Shown piece by piece: positions 45,823 through 59,177 of a stretch of DNA of 64,000 nucleotides. Made by a program: the position numbers and the translations under genes. This stretch comes from Clarkia xantiana subsp. parviflora (lineage: Eukaryota > Streptophyta > Magnoliopsida > Myrtales > Onagraceae): positions 24,751,066 to 24,815,065 of the forward strand of contig JAPTYO010000059.1 in the NCBI GenBank assembly GCA_036873135.1, given 5' to 3'. The notes below the pieces were generated by a model that was not told the origin of the DNA, made no database searches, and saw nothing but the letters and a program-made list of their open reading frames with translations. Each line of letters starts with the position of its first letter. Within the stretch, counting starts at the first letter, position 1.

Positions 45823-46720
45823 AGGTTTCTTTGCCAACATTTTAATTACAGTTGAAGCGAAAATACTAATAATAATAATAATATCGCCTAGAAAGTTCGT
45901 CAAAATGACAGCATTTATTACATGTTTACTTAGACTAATTCATATCTCATTTGTTTTTACTAACATTTTAATTTAAGTTTGCAGTGCAAATGGTTCCATT
46001 CTTAGATGTTAACAAAAATTATACCTTTAACATCTTAAAATGATGACTTGCATAAGCATAACCACTACACCATATTATTATTTTTTCCCAGCCCAATACA
46101 CTATATTATAAGTGTAAAATTTGTAACAGAGTTTTCTTGTGTTTTTGGGGAAATTCATTATGAAGGGAAATTCGCGGTTAGGAGGTAGTGGTGGCGGTAA
46201 CCGGTAAGGATATCCAAACCAAACCAACAAATATCTCAGACGACACAGCGACGGCAGAAGAAGAAGAAGAAGAAGAAGAAGAAGAAGCTTACTGAGGAGA
46301 TATCCGTATACCGTAACAAAAGCATTCAGTACAAAGGAGCGAAATTACTGCATAGTATGTAACTAGTTTGCTATCTTCTTCTTCTTCATCATCATCTCTG
46401 CTCCTCTTCTCTGTAATCGACAATCTCATTTTCCTACTGGGCTGCTGTGATTGAATATTGGAATCATTCATTCTTCTCCGCACACAGTTTCTTAGGTCTA
46501 TCTATCCGAGTATCTTTGATGGGGTCCCAAAATTGCCCCTTTCTCTCTATCGCTCTGTTTTACTTTTATGCATCTATCAATCTTCTGTAGCTTGATTGTC
46601 TTTTCCAATCTAGGGTTTACAGAACGCATACTTTCCACATTGAACATCACTCTTAAGATTTATGCTCTTCTGTTGATTAGTTGTTGCTGGTAAAAAAGAA
46701 AAATCGTCAAGAGTTGAGAG
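45823..46720 (+). promoter_or_regulatory. Upstream region of the fibrillin gene
   Basis: AT-rich spacer to about 46130, then a (GAA)n microsatellite at about 46256-46288 and a more balanced leader to the ATG at 46721. A 64-residue minus-strand frame (46289-46483) reads an acidic run across the CTT/CAT repeats and is not accepted as a gene. The fibrillin transcription start probably lies in 46250-46600. Confidence 0.4.
46256..46288. repeat. GAA trinucleotide microsatellite
   Basis: About ten GAA units, probably in the fibrillin promoter or leader. Confidence 0.85.
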
Positions 46721-49342
46721 ATGGTTCTGGCATCTGCGTCTCCCACATCCACATGCTTCTTGACTGTAAAGAAGGGACCTCCTCCTCCTCCTCGCCATGA
46801 TTTCAATCGCTTGCCTACATCTCGTAATTTCACCAGGAGATTTCCACGTTTGGTAACTTGCATCACCCAGCAGCAACAGGTGCTCATACATACATCCCCT
46901 TGTTTGTTGAGGCCTTCCTTTATGCTCATTAATAAACTACTCTCTCTATGTCCTCAAGGTACCTGAACTTGTGTTGGAGGGTAAGAAGATGGAGCTGTTG
47001 AAATCTATTCAGGATACACAGCGAGGTCTAGTTACAAATGCTGATCAACGCTGTTGCATTGAAGAGTCTATGGCTTGGTACCTCCATTTGCTTCATTTCA
47101 ATTATTGAGAATCTCATTATGCCTTTTGTTTTCAGCCTTCTTCAATCAGAATTGCTTGGGTTTGATGCTTCATATCCGTTAACGACATTTCTTTAACAAG
47201 TTTTACATAGCAAAGAAAAACATGAAACAATCAATGATTCAGTGCATTTATGTACACTAGTGGTACTGGTTTTGATTTTAACAAGGAATTTACTCACTAA
47301 GAATAGAAATTTTGAGACCCTCGAAAAACATTCATATCTGGAAATATATTGGTTTCTCAAAGTATATTTAGTCTTCCTTTTTAGTTTACTCTCAACTCAA
47401 AGTGGGATATAACCGGTGTTTCTAACAGGGCTGAATCTCTAGCTCTAGAAAACAAATTTGAAATTGTTTACAGCGATCGGTATTGGTGTCCAGACAACTG
47501 GAGTGTTTTATTCAGTAGCTTGATCTAATCACCTTTTCAAATGATAACAGAACCTTGGGTGCATATTATATTCCATATAAATCTTATATTAGTACTGGCA
47601 GGTTAGCTTGGAGACTTACTGCAGTGGGGAACCAATTGATCTTGCGAAGTTGAATGGAACATGGCGTTTGCAGTACACATCCGCCTCGGATGTTCTCATT
47701 CTCTTTGAATCAGCTGCTAGACTTCCATTCCTTCAGGTACTGAGCATTTGTTACAAAATAGAGTCGTATAGCAGAAGTGGTGTTCGTATACATCTTATCA
47801 TCTCCTCCAAGAATAGGTCTCTGCTCATGTGTGAAGCCCATAGAATTACTCGTCACCTGTTCCATTAATTTAATCCTGTGCTAGTTAATCTTTTTTTTAA
47901 TAAATAGAATAAAATTGAATGTTGGCATCAAAACTGAAAAGAAATAGCTTCGTTTCTAAGTTAGTGTATCTGGATAATGGTTCCTTATAGTGTTTGTCCA
48001 GATTATGCAAATTTACTAAAAAAGAGTTAACATATATGGTCTCGTGAAACACAAACACATATATACATAAATTTAAAATACAAATATCACGCTAAACATA
48101 TTTTCACACATTCTTCTGGTTTATGATCTGCCTAAAGGATCTTATGTCCTCCTATGTACTTTATAAAAACAAAATCCAGATGTGAATTGGTAAGTCAGCT
48201 CTTTACATCGATCTCATCTCCAACCCATCTTATACTTCTCTGGCAATATTGTGTTGTTTCGCATGGCTGGTTTTAGGTTGGTCAGATCTTCCAAAGATTT
48301 GAATCCCAGGATGCATCAAAAGGTGGCATTGTTGAAAACATCGTTCAGTGGAGTATCCCTTCCTTATTAGAGGTGATCTTCTTCTTGTCCTTCTCTCTGA
48401 TCCCTCCATCTTCTATCTTTTGTATCCTATCTTTTTAGAAGTTGCTCTTGTTGTGTTAGTATACGAATTTGCCAGAAATGAGGTGTGGATTCTTTATTTT
48501 TTGTGGAAAGATAAGAATATGAAATCAGCTTGAGTTAACTCTCTATGAGGGTGAAGAGCTGCGTATTATAGAAGTTGACTCTTGAACACCATTGTCTGCA
48601 TGAGTTTGAATGTGTTTTTTTATAGACAGCGCCCATATGGCTACAAATCTAACTCTTTGCTAGTGATTTTTTTGTAGGAGGAGAGCGGTGCGACTCTCCT
48701 AGTTTCTGCTAAGTTCTCAGTTATTTCGGCACGCAACATCTATCTTGAATTTGAAGAGGTCAGTCCCAATTGATTCTACAATTACTCTTTTTGGATACAG
48801 TAGTAGTATGGTTAGAAACTTGCGTGGGAAAAACGACCATGACAGAGCCTCACTGAATCTGAAATTTAATTCTGTGAATGGTATATGGATGGCAGATTAA
48901 TGTTCAAAACATAAAAATCGGTGAAGAGCTGCAAGCTGTAATAGCTCCAGCACTGTTACCACGATCATTTATAAGCCTGCAGGTAAAAAAATTGGTGTTG
49001 CCGAAAAAAATTCTCTGAAGTTAGATATACTTATGTTGAAGTATCATTAATCGAAGGAATACTTTTGTTTTTCTTTTAGATACTGCAATTCCTACGTTCT
49101 TTCAAAGCTCAAATTCCAGTGAGAAGCCAATCTGGGTAAGCTATTTATTCAATACTATTATCACATTTGAAGGCATAATAGCATATTTATCTGACTTGAG
49201 CACTAATGGAAAATGCAGGGGGAGACAGGTTGGAGGGCTGTATTACCTGTCATACTTGGATAGGAACATGCTACTAGGTCGCGCTGTGGGAGGTGGCGGT
49301 GTCTTTATATTCACCCGAGCTTATTCTCTCGACCTTGCCTGA
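46721..49342 (+). CDS. Plastid-lipid-associated protein / fibrillin (PAP/FBN family)
   Basis: A chloroplast protein of the lipocalin-like fibrillin family, associated with thylakoids or plastoglobules and thought to bind or carry lipophilic molecules. Exons: 46721-46879, 46959-47077, 47607-47736, 48277-48372, 48678-48758, 48896-48982, 49080-49135 and 49219-49342 (852 nt, 283 residues). The first 50 residues (MVLASASPTSTCFLTVKKGP and following) are a Ser/Thr/Arg-rich transit peptide. The family blocks are LAKLNGTWRLQYTSASD (lipocalin-like GxW), IVENIVQWSIP, and near the end GGLYYLSYLDRNMLLGR with the conserved Asp, then GGVFIFTRA. The exon 3 acceptor is chosen at 47606 because only it keeps frame. 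Which numbered fibrillin this is remains open. Its 3' end faces the DUF3754 gene about 190 bp away. Confidence 0.92.
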
Positions 49343-49534
49343 AGACGGATTGGAGAATGAGGAAGGCTACCATTATACACATACTTATCTTCTTTGTCTG
49401 TAATTTGAAAGATTCACAATGATATATATATATATATGTTGGCATTTAATTTAAAGCCTGGTGCTCCATTAAATGGGATTAGTTATTGCATGGTCTTACA
49501 TCATGATTGATTACAACTCTGTAAATATATACAA

Positions 49535-52500
49535 CTACTTGTGCTTGAGCACTGTAGTGTGGCCTGATGAGAGCAAAGTATCCCACCGCTGCTTAAGGGT
49601 TTCATGTGCTTTAGGGCAGGGAATTGCCTCGAGTACACCACTTCCTGGAGTCTCAGTTGCTAGACCTAACCTCAGCAATGTGTCAATTGCCTTTTCCACT
49701 CCCATTTCAACCTGATATTTTCACTATGCTTCTTAGCAGAAATAGCAGAAAGAAACTACTACTATATCATTATCTACTGCCAGAACTGCAGGAACTTACT
49801 TTTTGCTTGAACACATTGTAGATGAATCTCTCACATTCATCTCCGACGCTTCTGCGCGATTTAACCTATAGTTGAGATTGAATATGCTGTTATAAGGCAG
49901 AAGCACAACTAATCTCACCAGTTGTGCATACCATGATCAACACAGACCTATCTGTCTATAACAAATGTAAGGTCAATCCAGGATAGAAAACAGAGCGACG
50001 GTGATGGAAAAAGAAAAACCTGGTTGTTGTTTGACCCTAGCAGGATTGCATATGCCAGAATAGCTTCCTTGTACTGCATGGAGAATATAGACCCCAAAAT
50101 TAAACATCAAGCTATAGACTTGAAGAAATCTGTCAAATCTATTCCTTATTATAGCCACATATATATTTCAATAATTACAGAAGCGAAGTTTGATCAGATT
50201 ATCGAGAGGAGTCAAATGGGTGTGCTGCTTACCTGCTGCTGCTCAGAGGCATCCAAAAGGAAATGAATTGAGCCAAAGCCACTTGCCAGCGTTTTCTCAT
50301 AAAGTGTCTTGTTGACTAACAGCTGCAGTTAGTGCCTCAAGGACATGAGCATCTTATAGTAAAGAATTAAGGAGATCAATCTATATAGCCAACATTCTTT
50401 GGCTTAAAGCACACGACATGGCGCAGCAAGAAAGCCAAATACACTTACTTGATATCTATCCCAAGTCTGTTTATACCCTAGCACCACGCGGGTAACAAAT
50501 ACTATAAGAGCGGTGACAGCAATTACATCCAAAACTATTGCAGACCTGTATAGATTCAAGAAACAAGAACGCAGAATAAGCTTTCTTTTACTAGCCAAAC
50601 TATGAAGAGAAAAAAATAATAATCGGCTCTAGAATGTGTTTTGGGATATAAAACTGCTGGAGCGTGAGTTTGAAGGGAAGTCTGAATACTTCACACGAGT
50701 TGGGCAAAAGCAAAATGATGTTATTATGTTGATATATATCATGAAGAAGGGAACAGTGGTATCATGCAGACACAACCAAACATAAAGAATGGTGAGAATT
50801 GGGAACCAATCTGCTAGCATAAAGAAAACTATCTGCGAAAGGCAGCTAGACTGAGATTTTAAAAAGAAAACATATCTATGGTACTGGAGCTCCATAAGCG
50901 AACATTAAAAGCTGGGGAGTTCAAAGTAAACTTTTTAAATAGGATCACAAGTCAAAAATTGAATGATAACTTTCATATGAGACTTTTTTTAATGCAACAT
51001 AAGAGAATTGTGTTCTTATTTGAAATACATATGTAAAGTTACCTCAAACTTGACCTAGTATCATTTTGGGATAATCATCAGATTGACTACTAAACATACG
51101 GGTCGGGTAAACTGCCTGCCATTCTTTAACCAAATAAATGCCTTAACCTACTGCAACACTGTAAATGTTAGATTCTGCCATTCTTTTTGTAATTTTGACA
51201 GAGAATAGTCATGTGACGTGAAGATTTAAAAAAAAAAAAAAAAACCCTCCATTTTTAAAGCCAAAAGTAACTCTATTTGTTTTAATATATTCTCCCTTGT
51301 TCTGTTATTTGACTCTTTTAGGGTCCACAACTCAACTGAACTCTAACCATACCACTGGACCAGGATCCCCTGAGCCGGTGGAGAACCACAAGCAATTCTT
51401 ACGGAGAAGACCAGACATCCTCAAATATTTCCATAGAGATAGTTCTTACGGAGAAGATGAGACATCCTCAAATTTATAGTTTATGAAGTAGGCTAGAAGA
51501 CCCAATACTGTTGCTGCATCCAGACGGACCTGCATGTAAAGTTAAAAGGGTTAGGTTAGCACCTGAATTAAGTATCTCAATGCAGTCGTCATTCTTCTAT
51601 CATATTATTTTACACAACATAACACAGTATCTTCTGCTATTTCTTCTCTTAAGCTGTTACTCTTTGTTGCCCTAAATTAATTAATATGCATTAACACTAA
51701 GAATGCATCAGATACCTCTTATAACAAACCTACTCTGACATATTTTCCACTATAAACCTACTACCATTCCAGCTTCTACTTATGTAACACAGAATAACAT
51801 TATCCTGTCTTTTACTGACCCTAATTCCTCTATCCGCCAAAAACGAATAACACTTGAAAAGAAAAGAAAGTGGATTTTGTCTGCAGTCAGTAATTCATTG
51901 TACAAAATTTAAAGCTGCAATAAGCTAACAAAAACTTTTCTCTCCATACCGTGTCAATAATGCGAAATGACAATTTCTTGTGAGGAAAAATAACCTGAAA
52001 AAATAAATAAAAAGTTAATACATCCACAATAATATATAGATAGCCTGAAATAGGCCACGTACGTTGTGATAATTATTTGGCCTTCAAAGCTAAATAAGTT
52101 AATGTTATGAGCTCAAAAGTGTGTAACGGAATTTCACCGGCAGATCTGGTATCGGTATCCTCTCGTAGATCTTTAATTGCAGTTCAGCCCGAGATGTAGA
52201 ACCACTGTCCTTTTCGTCCACTTCCGTTGTATATAGTAGTATCAATTCCTGGAATGCAGCTTCCTGATTTGGAAAAGAACCACATCAGCTTTACCTGCAG
52301 TTTCAGTCTAGTGTATTTGAATTTTGAACACGCAACATGGTAGCAGCATCAGAAGGGAGATTAATATAAGGATGAAATCTGGAGTTTAGAGCACTATAAT
52401 CATATAGTTTTCGGCAGTATCCTTCAATTGTATGAACTGCAAGTCATATTTCTGGAGACGAACCACATGAATTTATGGTTCACCACAGCCAAAGCATGAT

Positions 52501-55500
52501 ATAAAAGTACGCCAGATATGTGGCTTATGCCTACTAAGTGCATCACTAACCTTTACTGCTACCAAGTGTAACACTAACCTCAGTGTCTATTCTACTTAAC
52601 TAAAGATATGTCAATGCATTTAATGAGTGGCAGAAACTAAGGACAAGACTAGAGAATAAAAAATTTAACTATGAATTGAATCGTACTCCAGGTCAATGTG
52701 GATATGCATTTTATAGCATGTTAATGAGCGATTAGTCAAGACCACAAAGCAAAAGGCGAGCTAAATCTAACAAGACATGTTTCACGGTTTTTTTCTTTCA
52801 GACTCAAAACCTAATATAATAGTAAAAGTGATGTTAGGTTTGCTGACAAACAAAAATATGATGAAAAGGCCAAATATGCCTTGTGAAGATGAAATACCTG
52901 TAGAGCAGATGGAGAGAAAAGAATGGAAACTGCAGTTTTGAATGCTTCCCAGCTATCAGTGTACCATTTCTCACTTGCAGGCCTCCACAGATCATTAAGT
53001 GCTATCCTTGATAAGAAATTCGGTCTACAATGATTTACAAGGAAATGAACGTAAATAATCTTTTACAAGTAAATTTTCTAATGAGAACCAACTATTCAGT
53101 GCATATAACAAAGTGGAAATGTTTTCTGGTCATTTACTGCTGATTGTAAGGTATGAAAAGAGGTGATGAAGTGTTCTAAGGTTCTAGAGGACAATCATGG
53201 TTCCTAAAAAATTCCATGGATTTATTTTTCTTAAGATTCTGAACAGTTTGCGATGTAAGGAGAAATGCCCTAAGAAACAAATAGGAGGGGTGTTTGATTG
53301 CCCGTCTTTTGCTTGTGAAGGAGTGGCACATCAAGACATCTAGTTCACCATTTGTCTGACCTTACCCACGGATATATGATGAATTAGAGCAATCTATGAT
53401 CAAAAGTACATAGCTTGTAGAGTAACTTAGGATTTTATTTATTAAGAGAACTTCTAGTTGAGTAAGAAAAAAAAAACACTATTGCAATATAGTAGTCGGG
53501 ATCTGCATAAAGTTTCCTCAAGTAATATTAAACAAAATGGTGCAATAGCACAATGTAACCGTCCAACATGTGGTAAAACTAACTCAGACCTTAAGTAAGG
53601 TTCTGATGCAATGTCGTCCTCCTGAAGCTCAAACTGTGTTTCAGGTGCAGGTGGTAAAAGTCCTGCCCAGATGAGCAACTTTCCCAAGAGCCTACCACGT
53701 GGTCCTGCTGATGATAAAAGCTGTTTATAAGATGTGACTGCTCTTTGTGCTGCAAACCAGATAGGGAGATCTTGATCTGATGGCGATCCCACTTCAAAGT
53801 CGCTACTGCAACTATCCTCCTCAGGAAGATCTGATTTTGGAAAGTCAGATACTTGTGAAAGCCAATTCTTCAATTTCTTGATACGGTCCTTCAACTCATT
53901 GTTCATATCAGTGCTTTTGAGTTTCTACTTTGATCGATGAAAGGGGAAAAGAAAAACTCAATTTAGATTCCACTTACTTGCTCAGAGTGATGAAGGGAAA
54001 AAGAACCATCCATAGTTATCTCGGACAACAAGAATACAAGTTATTACATAACAAATTGTAGTGATACCCTTATATTTATCCAGTGATAAGATAGGCAAAA
54101 TTATCATGAGTTGGTAACTTGATATTTCTCCATACATATCTGATAACAAGTTGCAAAAGTATTATGCATAAACTTCTTAAAGACTATAAAGCTCAAGTTT
54201 AGAACCAATATCTCTACTCTTGCATAAACAATCATCAAAAAGAAAAACATTTGTCATACGATAGGCGACTTAGTTGAAAAGAAGAAACTAACCTCAGCAA
54301 TCCAGGAACCAACATTTGCTAGTGGTTTTGATATAATGAAAAAAATTCCCCGAAGAAGTCTGGACTGTATGTAGTCCAACTTTTCAGCTAAAAGTAAGCC
54401 TTTCTGATTTTCAGTAGCATATCCTCGCCTACAGGACAAACAGGGAGCAGCAACGATGGTCAAGTCACAGGATAGAAGCACGTCACTGAAGCAAACTGAC
54501 TGTTTTCATAACAAATTTACTAATTCCAGAGACACTGAAAAAGAAACACCCCCAACTGTGCACACGTCTACAGTAATTCAGAATTAACTGAACCATCTAC
54601 ACAGCGCAATACAGGAGAGCTAACCAGCTAATCAGAAAGAAAGGAAGGTAATCACATCAAAATAGATTCACCTGAATATTATGGCATTGGACTGGGAAGC
54701 TTTCTTCCAGTCCACAAATATCGGCAAAGTAAGAAGGTAGTCGGTGTTTAATGCAGACACCAGCATCAAATCCCTAGCTGACAGTTCCTCGAACTGAGCA
54801 TCACGAAGAAGTTGCATAAAAGTCCGTTGGAAACGAGTGGCATTAGCAAGTCTAAGAAGAACGGGTGTACGTGGTAAGTATTTGCCTATAAATTGTGATG
54901 AAATTTAACCTCAATAAGAACTTGTTTGTTCAAGGAACATGACAGCGTACTAGCTGAGGTACTGTAACAAACCTGGGCTGCTTGTCGACACCTCTCACAG
55001 TTTCAACCGGAAAATTGAAGAGATTCTCCAATTCCCTACGAAATATAGAAGAGAACTGCTTGTAAGGGATACTCTCACTTCCCCCCGAAATTAAGTCAAC
55101 ATATCCTTCCGCATCACTTGGAATAGAAGCAGAGTTGGAAGAATCAGCATCATCTACGCTTCTTTCCATCCCCAAAAAATTACCAGAAACTATGGAATAA
55201 TCTGCACGCATTTCTTCTAGAATTGTTTTATGTTCAGCATGGAGAATGGAGTCCAAACACCTGAAACAATTTGAATTATGGATTATAAAGGTGAAACGAA
55301 CCGAATTGATCAGCTCTTCAAATGAAACATACGCTGAAACATCGATGAACTGAAGCGCGTCATGGTGAGAGGCAAACATGGTCGCCACAATGGCATCCAA
55401 GAGGTCTGCCTTGGGCACGGGGATGTATTTCTGCCGAGGAACCTGAACGATCCTGTGTATGTTTGGTATCTCACCATAAACATTGGAGCTATCATCTCTA

Positions 55501-55652
55501 GGCAGAGCATCATCGGACTTCATGGCCAGACATCCGACCTTTCTTTCCGCTCCAAAAGTAAAAGATTTGACAGAGGAACGCGAGGAAGACGAGTGGCGGA
55601 AGGACGGTGGCAGCGCTGTAGCAGTGGAACTAGTCTGCGAAGAAGATAACAT
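49535..55652 (-). CDS. DUF3754 (TMEM143-like) protein
   Basis: Function unknown; plant and animal members carry the DUF3754/TMEM143 domain and are probably organellar or membrane-linked. Fourteen exons on the minus strand, in transcript order: 55652-55333, 55260-54973, 54851-54672, 54428-54293, 53924-53590, 53024-52898, 52263-52138, 51994-51950, 51529-51450, 50545-50449, 50322-50233, 50073-50020, 49865-49800 and 49711-49535 (2121 nt, 706 residues, all phases consistent). N-terminus is Ser-rich and may be a transit peptide. Recognisable blocks: CLDSILHAEHK, FEELSARDLMLVSALNTDYL, FVDWKKASQSNAIIFRRGYA, IALNDLWRPASEKWYT, and the hydrophobic LDVIAVTALIVFVTRVVLGY followed by KQTWDRYQ. It ends VLKHK. 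The exon 2/3 junction is the least certain; the site chosen keeps phase. Confidence 0.87.
51396..51474. repeat. 47-bp direct repeat at the end of DUF3754 exon 9
   Basis: TTCTTACGGAGAAGA recurs 47 bases apart (about 51396 and 51443), each followed by a GAGACATCCTCAAAT-like word. On the minus strand each copy contains a CC/GTAAGAA splice donor, so the donor of exon 9 is duplicated. Confidence 0.85.
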
Positions 55653-56155
55653 GGCCGAAGCGAGTGAACAGGCTTCTTCGCCTCACTGCTCTCTCATTGC
55701 TTTGTTGCTTGCACTCTAATGAATGTAGTTAGTACCTGAGATTTTTTTTTTTTTTTTTTTTTTTTGTGGAACCTTCCTTCGTTGCTCCTTCAACCAAGGG
55801 AATGTATCCAATAATAGACAGCCACGTCAGCAAATGCCAGCCCTTTTTGGTGAGTGTATTGCAGCGGTTCCGTCTACGTTTTCTACTGTTCGATCTCCGC
55901 TGCTAATTTCTATGGAGCTCATGGAAGATGAACAAAATAATTATGCTGGGGGAGCAATAATTGAGTAAAGAATAAAATAGTTTCTATAAAAAAAAAAATT
56001 ATAGAGATAAATATAACAATTTAAAGAATTAAAATTGATAATAATTACAAATTAAAAATAAAATATAAAAAATTGTAACTGAGTGAGCAATTAACCATCA
56101 TCCATTGGTGGCTTCGTCCTTATTGGAGTTAGACCTTCGATGAGAGCTATTTACC
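55653..56155. other. DUF3754 upstream region
   Basis: The presumed promoter of the minus-strand gene. It has a poly-T run of about 24 at 55742-55765 (poly-A in the gene's direction). No other gene seen. Confidence 0.4.
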
Positions 56156-57868
56156 TGTTGAAGTAATTTGAAATTCGGTTAAGTTAGATGGTTTAGAACC
56201 AATCAGAGGAAAACGGTTCAGTCAGGACCGATCCAGCATCACTAAAGTTTCAGTTCAGCCCTGCAATTCATGTCCATTTGAAGTTGTTGAATTTAGCAGA
56301 TTTGCAGTAGATTTTCTTGGAGTTATTTTTCGATTTTGTCAGCTGTTTTCACTAGGGTTAATTAGTGCACATGTTAGTGGAGACGTATCTCGTTTTTTTG
56401 TTTAACCATGTTGTCATTAGGGCTATAAATATCGATGCAAACTCTTTACTCTTTACTTATTAATCAAGTTATTCATTCATTTATTCCTTCAATTACAAGC
56501 AATTTTGTGTTATTAGCCTAAGGTGAGTGTTTTTAGATTCAAATCTACATTAAACTGATTGCGAGTGATTGTGAGTGACCTAAGTGAGTGAGAGATCAAC
56601 TTCATCAATTGGTATCAGAGTCCAAGGTTTTAGAAATCGGAATTTTCTAAGGATTCCTGCAGAATGGGTGAGAATTTTGTTAGTCTGGTTATACCCAAGT
56701 ATGAGGGTGACTATGGTTACTGGAGCCCGATCATGGAGAATCTCCTAAGAGTAAAGGAGTACTAGAAAATCGTAGAGGATGGAATTGGAAGCTCAGAAGC
56801 AGAAGAATACAAGAAGAGAAAGCTAATTGATTTGAAGGCGAAGAATATCTCGTTTCAAGCTATTGAAAATGCTACCTTATTAACAATCATGTGCAAAGAA
56901 ACTTCAAAGAAGATCTGGGATTTCCTAAAGAAAAAAGGATCATGCTCAGTCAGAATCCAACGAGCTAAGTTGCAGGCATTGAGAAATGAATTTGAGATTA
57001 TGCAGATGAGGGAAGGAGAAAGGATTTTGGATTATTGCTCAAGGATCATGGAGCTATGTAGCAAGATGAGAATCAGTGGGGAAAGTCTCACTGATAAGCA
57101 AATCATGGAGAAGATTTTAAGGTCTCTCAAGTCATCAAGCCATTATCTATCCATCTATGTTATACTGTGATAAAGCTCAGTCATCAAGTTGTCGAAGAAT
57201 CCTGTTATGTATGGAATGACCAAACACATCGATGTTAAAGTTTTCTTTCTTAGATACTTGTGTAAAGATGGAGTTATCAAGGTGGAACGCTGCATTAGTC
57301 AAGAGCAAACATCAAATATCTTGGCTAAAGGATTGAGCAAAGGACCTTTTGAGCATCTCAGGTCAAAGCTTAGTATTTTTTGTGTAAACTGAACTTGCTT
57401 ACCAAGTTTGGTTTACCGGAGGCAATGTTGAAGTAATTTGAAATTCGGTTAAGTTAGTTGGTTTAGAACCAATCCGAGGAAAACGGTTCAGTCAGGACCG
57501 GTCCAACATCACTAAAGTTTCGGTTCAGCCCTACAATTCCGGTCCAGTTCAAGCTGTTGAATTTAGCAGATTTGCAGCAGATTCCCTTGGAGATTTTTTT
57601 TTGATTTTGTTAGTTGTTTTCACTAGGGTTAATTAGTGCACATGTTAGTGGATACATTATCTCATTTTTCTGTTTAATCACGTTGCCACTAGGGCTAAGA
57701 TGTAAACTATTTGCTTATTAATAAAGTTATTCATTCCTTTATTCCTACAATTACAAGCAATTCTGTGTTCTTAGCCTAAAGTGAGTGTTTTTTGATTCCA
57801 ATCTACATTAAACTAAGTGTGAGTGATTCTGAGTTACCTAAGTGAGTGAGAGATCAACTTCATCATCA
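56156..57868 (+). mobile_element. Internally deleted Copia LTR retrotransposon
   Basis: LTRs of about 450 and 440 bp (56156-56607 and 57426-57865/57868), both starting TGTTGAAGTAATTTGAAATT and ending near TTCATCA. The primer site TTGGTATCAGAG follows the 5' LTR at 56609. Inside are a gag reading from 56664 (MGENFVSLVIPKYEGDYGYW; UBN2/Copia gag type) and, at 57170-57391, the very end of RNase H (KHIDVKVFFLRYLCKDGVIK, ILAKGLSKGPFEHLR). Protease, integrase and reverse transcriptase are missing. Flanks TTACC and TCACC match at 4 of 5 bases if the 3' LTR ends at 57868. Plus strand by gag. Confidence 0.88.
56664..57170 (+). pseudogene. Copia gag remnant with an early stop
   Basis: The reading MGENFVSLVIPKYEGDYGYW is followed by a TAG at 56762-56764 where gag families usually have Trp (KEY-stop-KIVED), then continues open (ENATLLTIMCKETSKKIWDF, LQALRNEFEIMQMREGE, LTDKQIMEKILRSL) to a stop near 57170. 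The fragment is the capsid-like N-terminal gag region only and is not expected to give a full protein. Confidence 0.8.
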
Positions 57869-59177
57869 TCACCAACGGTCTTGGGAATGCCTAAACATGC
57901 GGATTATTCGTGGTTCCATTTTAATTTAAATCACGATTTTCTCTACGAAATTGTAGATAGTGTTGTAAGTTTTAATGAAATACTCAATGAAAATGGAATA
58001 AAGATTTTGTATTCATTGTTTATTCAACTATTTGTTTTGTGTATTCGGCTCAAATTAGAGTTCAAAACCAAAAATATAGTAAATCTTACATCCACCCAGA
58101 GCTGAAAATACTATTCCCCCACTTTATGAAATACATAATTGACTAAAAACACTTCTACCTTTATCGAACTCTAACAGTTGCAAATTTCAAATAACGATCA
58201 CCCTGATTCAAGTTAGCGACCAGCCTAACTCCAGTTGGCCACCACCCCAACCCACCAATCAGAGCCCTCTTTGATTATGCCCAGTGCCTCAAGTTCTAGC
58301 TCTAATGAAGCCACAAAGTTCAGAGGCTAGTATTGTAAGTTCAACAACCTAGAATTACAATATGTGGTGGTTCTTATTTCTACTTTTTTGTATTATCTTT
58401 TAGTTAAAAGAAATTTACATTTTTATCAGGCATGAAATCTCATTCTTTAGTCCCTCACTATTCTTATTCCATTAGGAAAATGTGCTGTTAAACTAAGATT
58501 TGGATTCTCCCTCACTGTTTAAGTGTTGGGTGGTTGATCGTTACATATCGAAAATAATGCTTTAATTAACCAACACATATCTCGAGTTTTTCATCTACTA
58601 ACTTTTAAACTTAAGTTTATTAAGTTGGATTGCAATAATTTTTTTTTTTTTTTCGGTGTTGGAGATACAAGTTTATACATGTCTACTGCATTTTGATTGC
58701 AAACAACATAGCCAAATTTTGGTTCACTAACAATCCATTTTTATAACATTATGTCACTCCTTGATAGATTTGAGTTTGGTCGCTCAAACAAATTATTAGC
58801 TGGATTTTTATAGACAAATTATTAGCTTAGGTTTCATTTCTTGACAAATTGCTAACTATTATATATATTATGTATAATTTGGATGGAACTGGTCAACTGA
58901 TTAATACGTGATTAAAGAAAAACCGAGAAACGACCTAATATTATATATAATTACATCACGGAAAAAAAACAATTTTTTGGAATACTTCTCATATTAGACT
59001 AAAGCTTTATAATTTCAGTTATAAATGCGCACTTATGAATATGTGCATAAGGCCAATTCTGTGATTATACATCAGTTCTTCAATTTTCTTTAATCGTGTG
59101 TAACTTACATGACCTTATATACATATTAAAAAAAATATTTGACAACACTAACAATTTTTCCACGAACAAAATCCAAA
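57869..59177. other. AT-rich spacer
   Basis: No gene recognised. Short frames lack family signals; poly-T and TA runs near 58640-58660 and 58860-58870. Confidence 0.45.

Noticed and set aside
46289..46483. 64-codon minus-strand frame upstream of the fibrillin gene
   Set aside because: The acidic run comes from CTT/CAT repeats in the leader; no family motif. Not fully excluded, but support is too weak to list as a gene.
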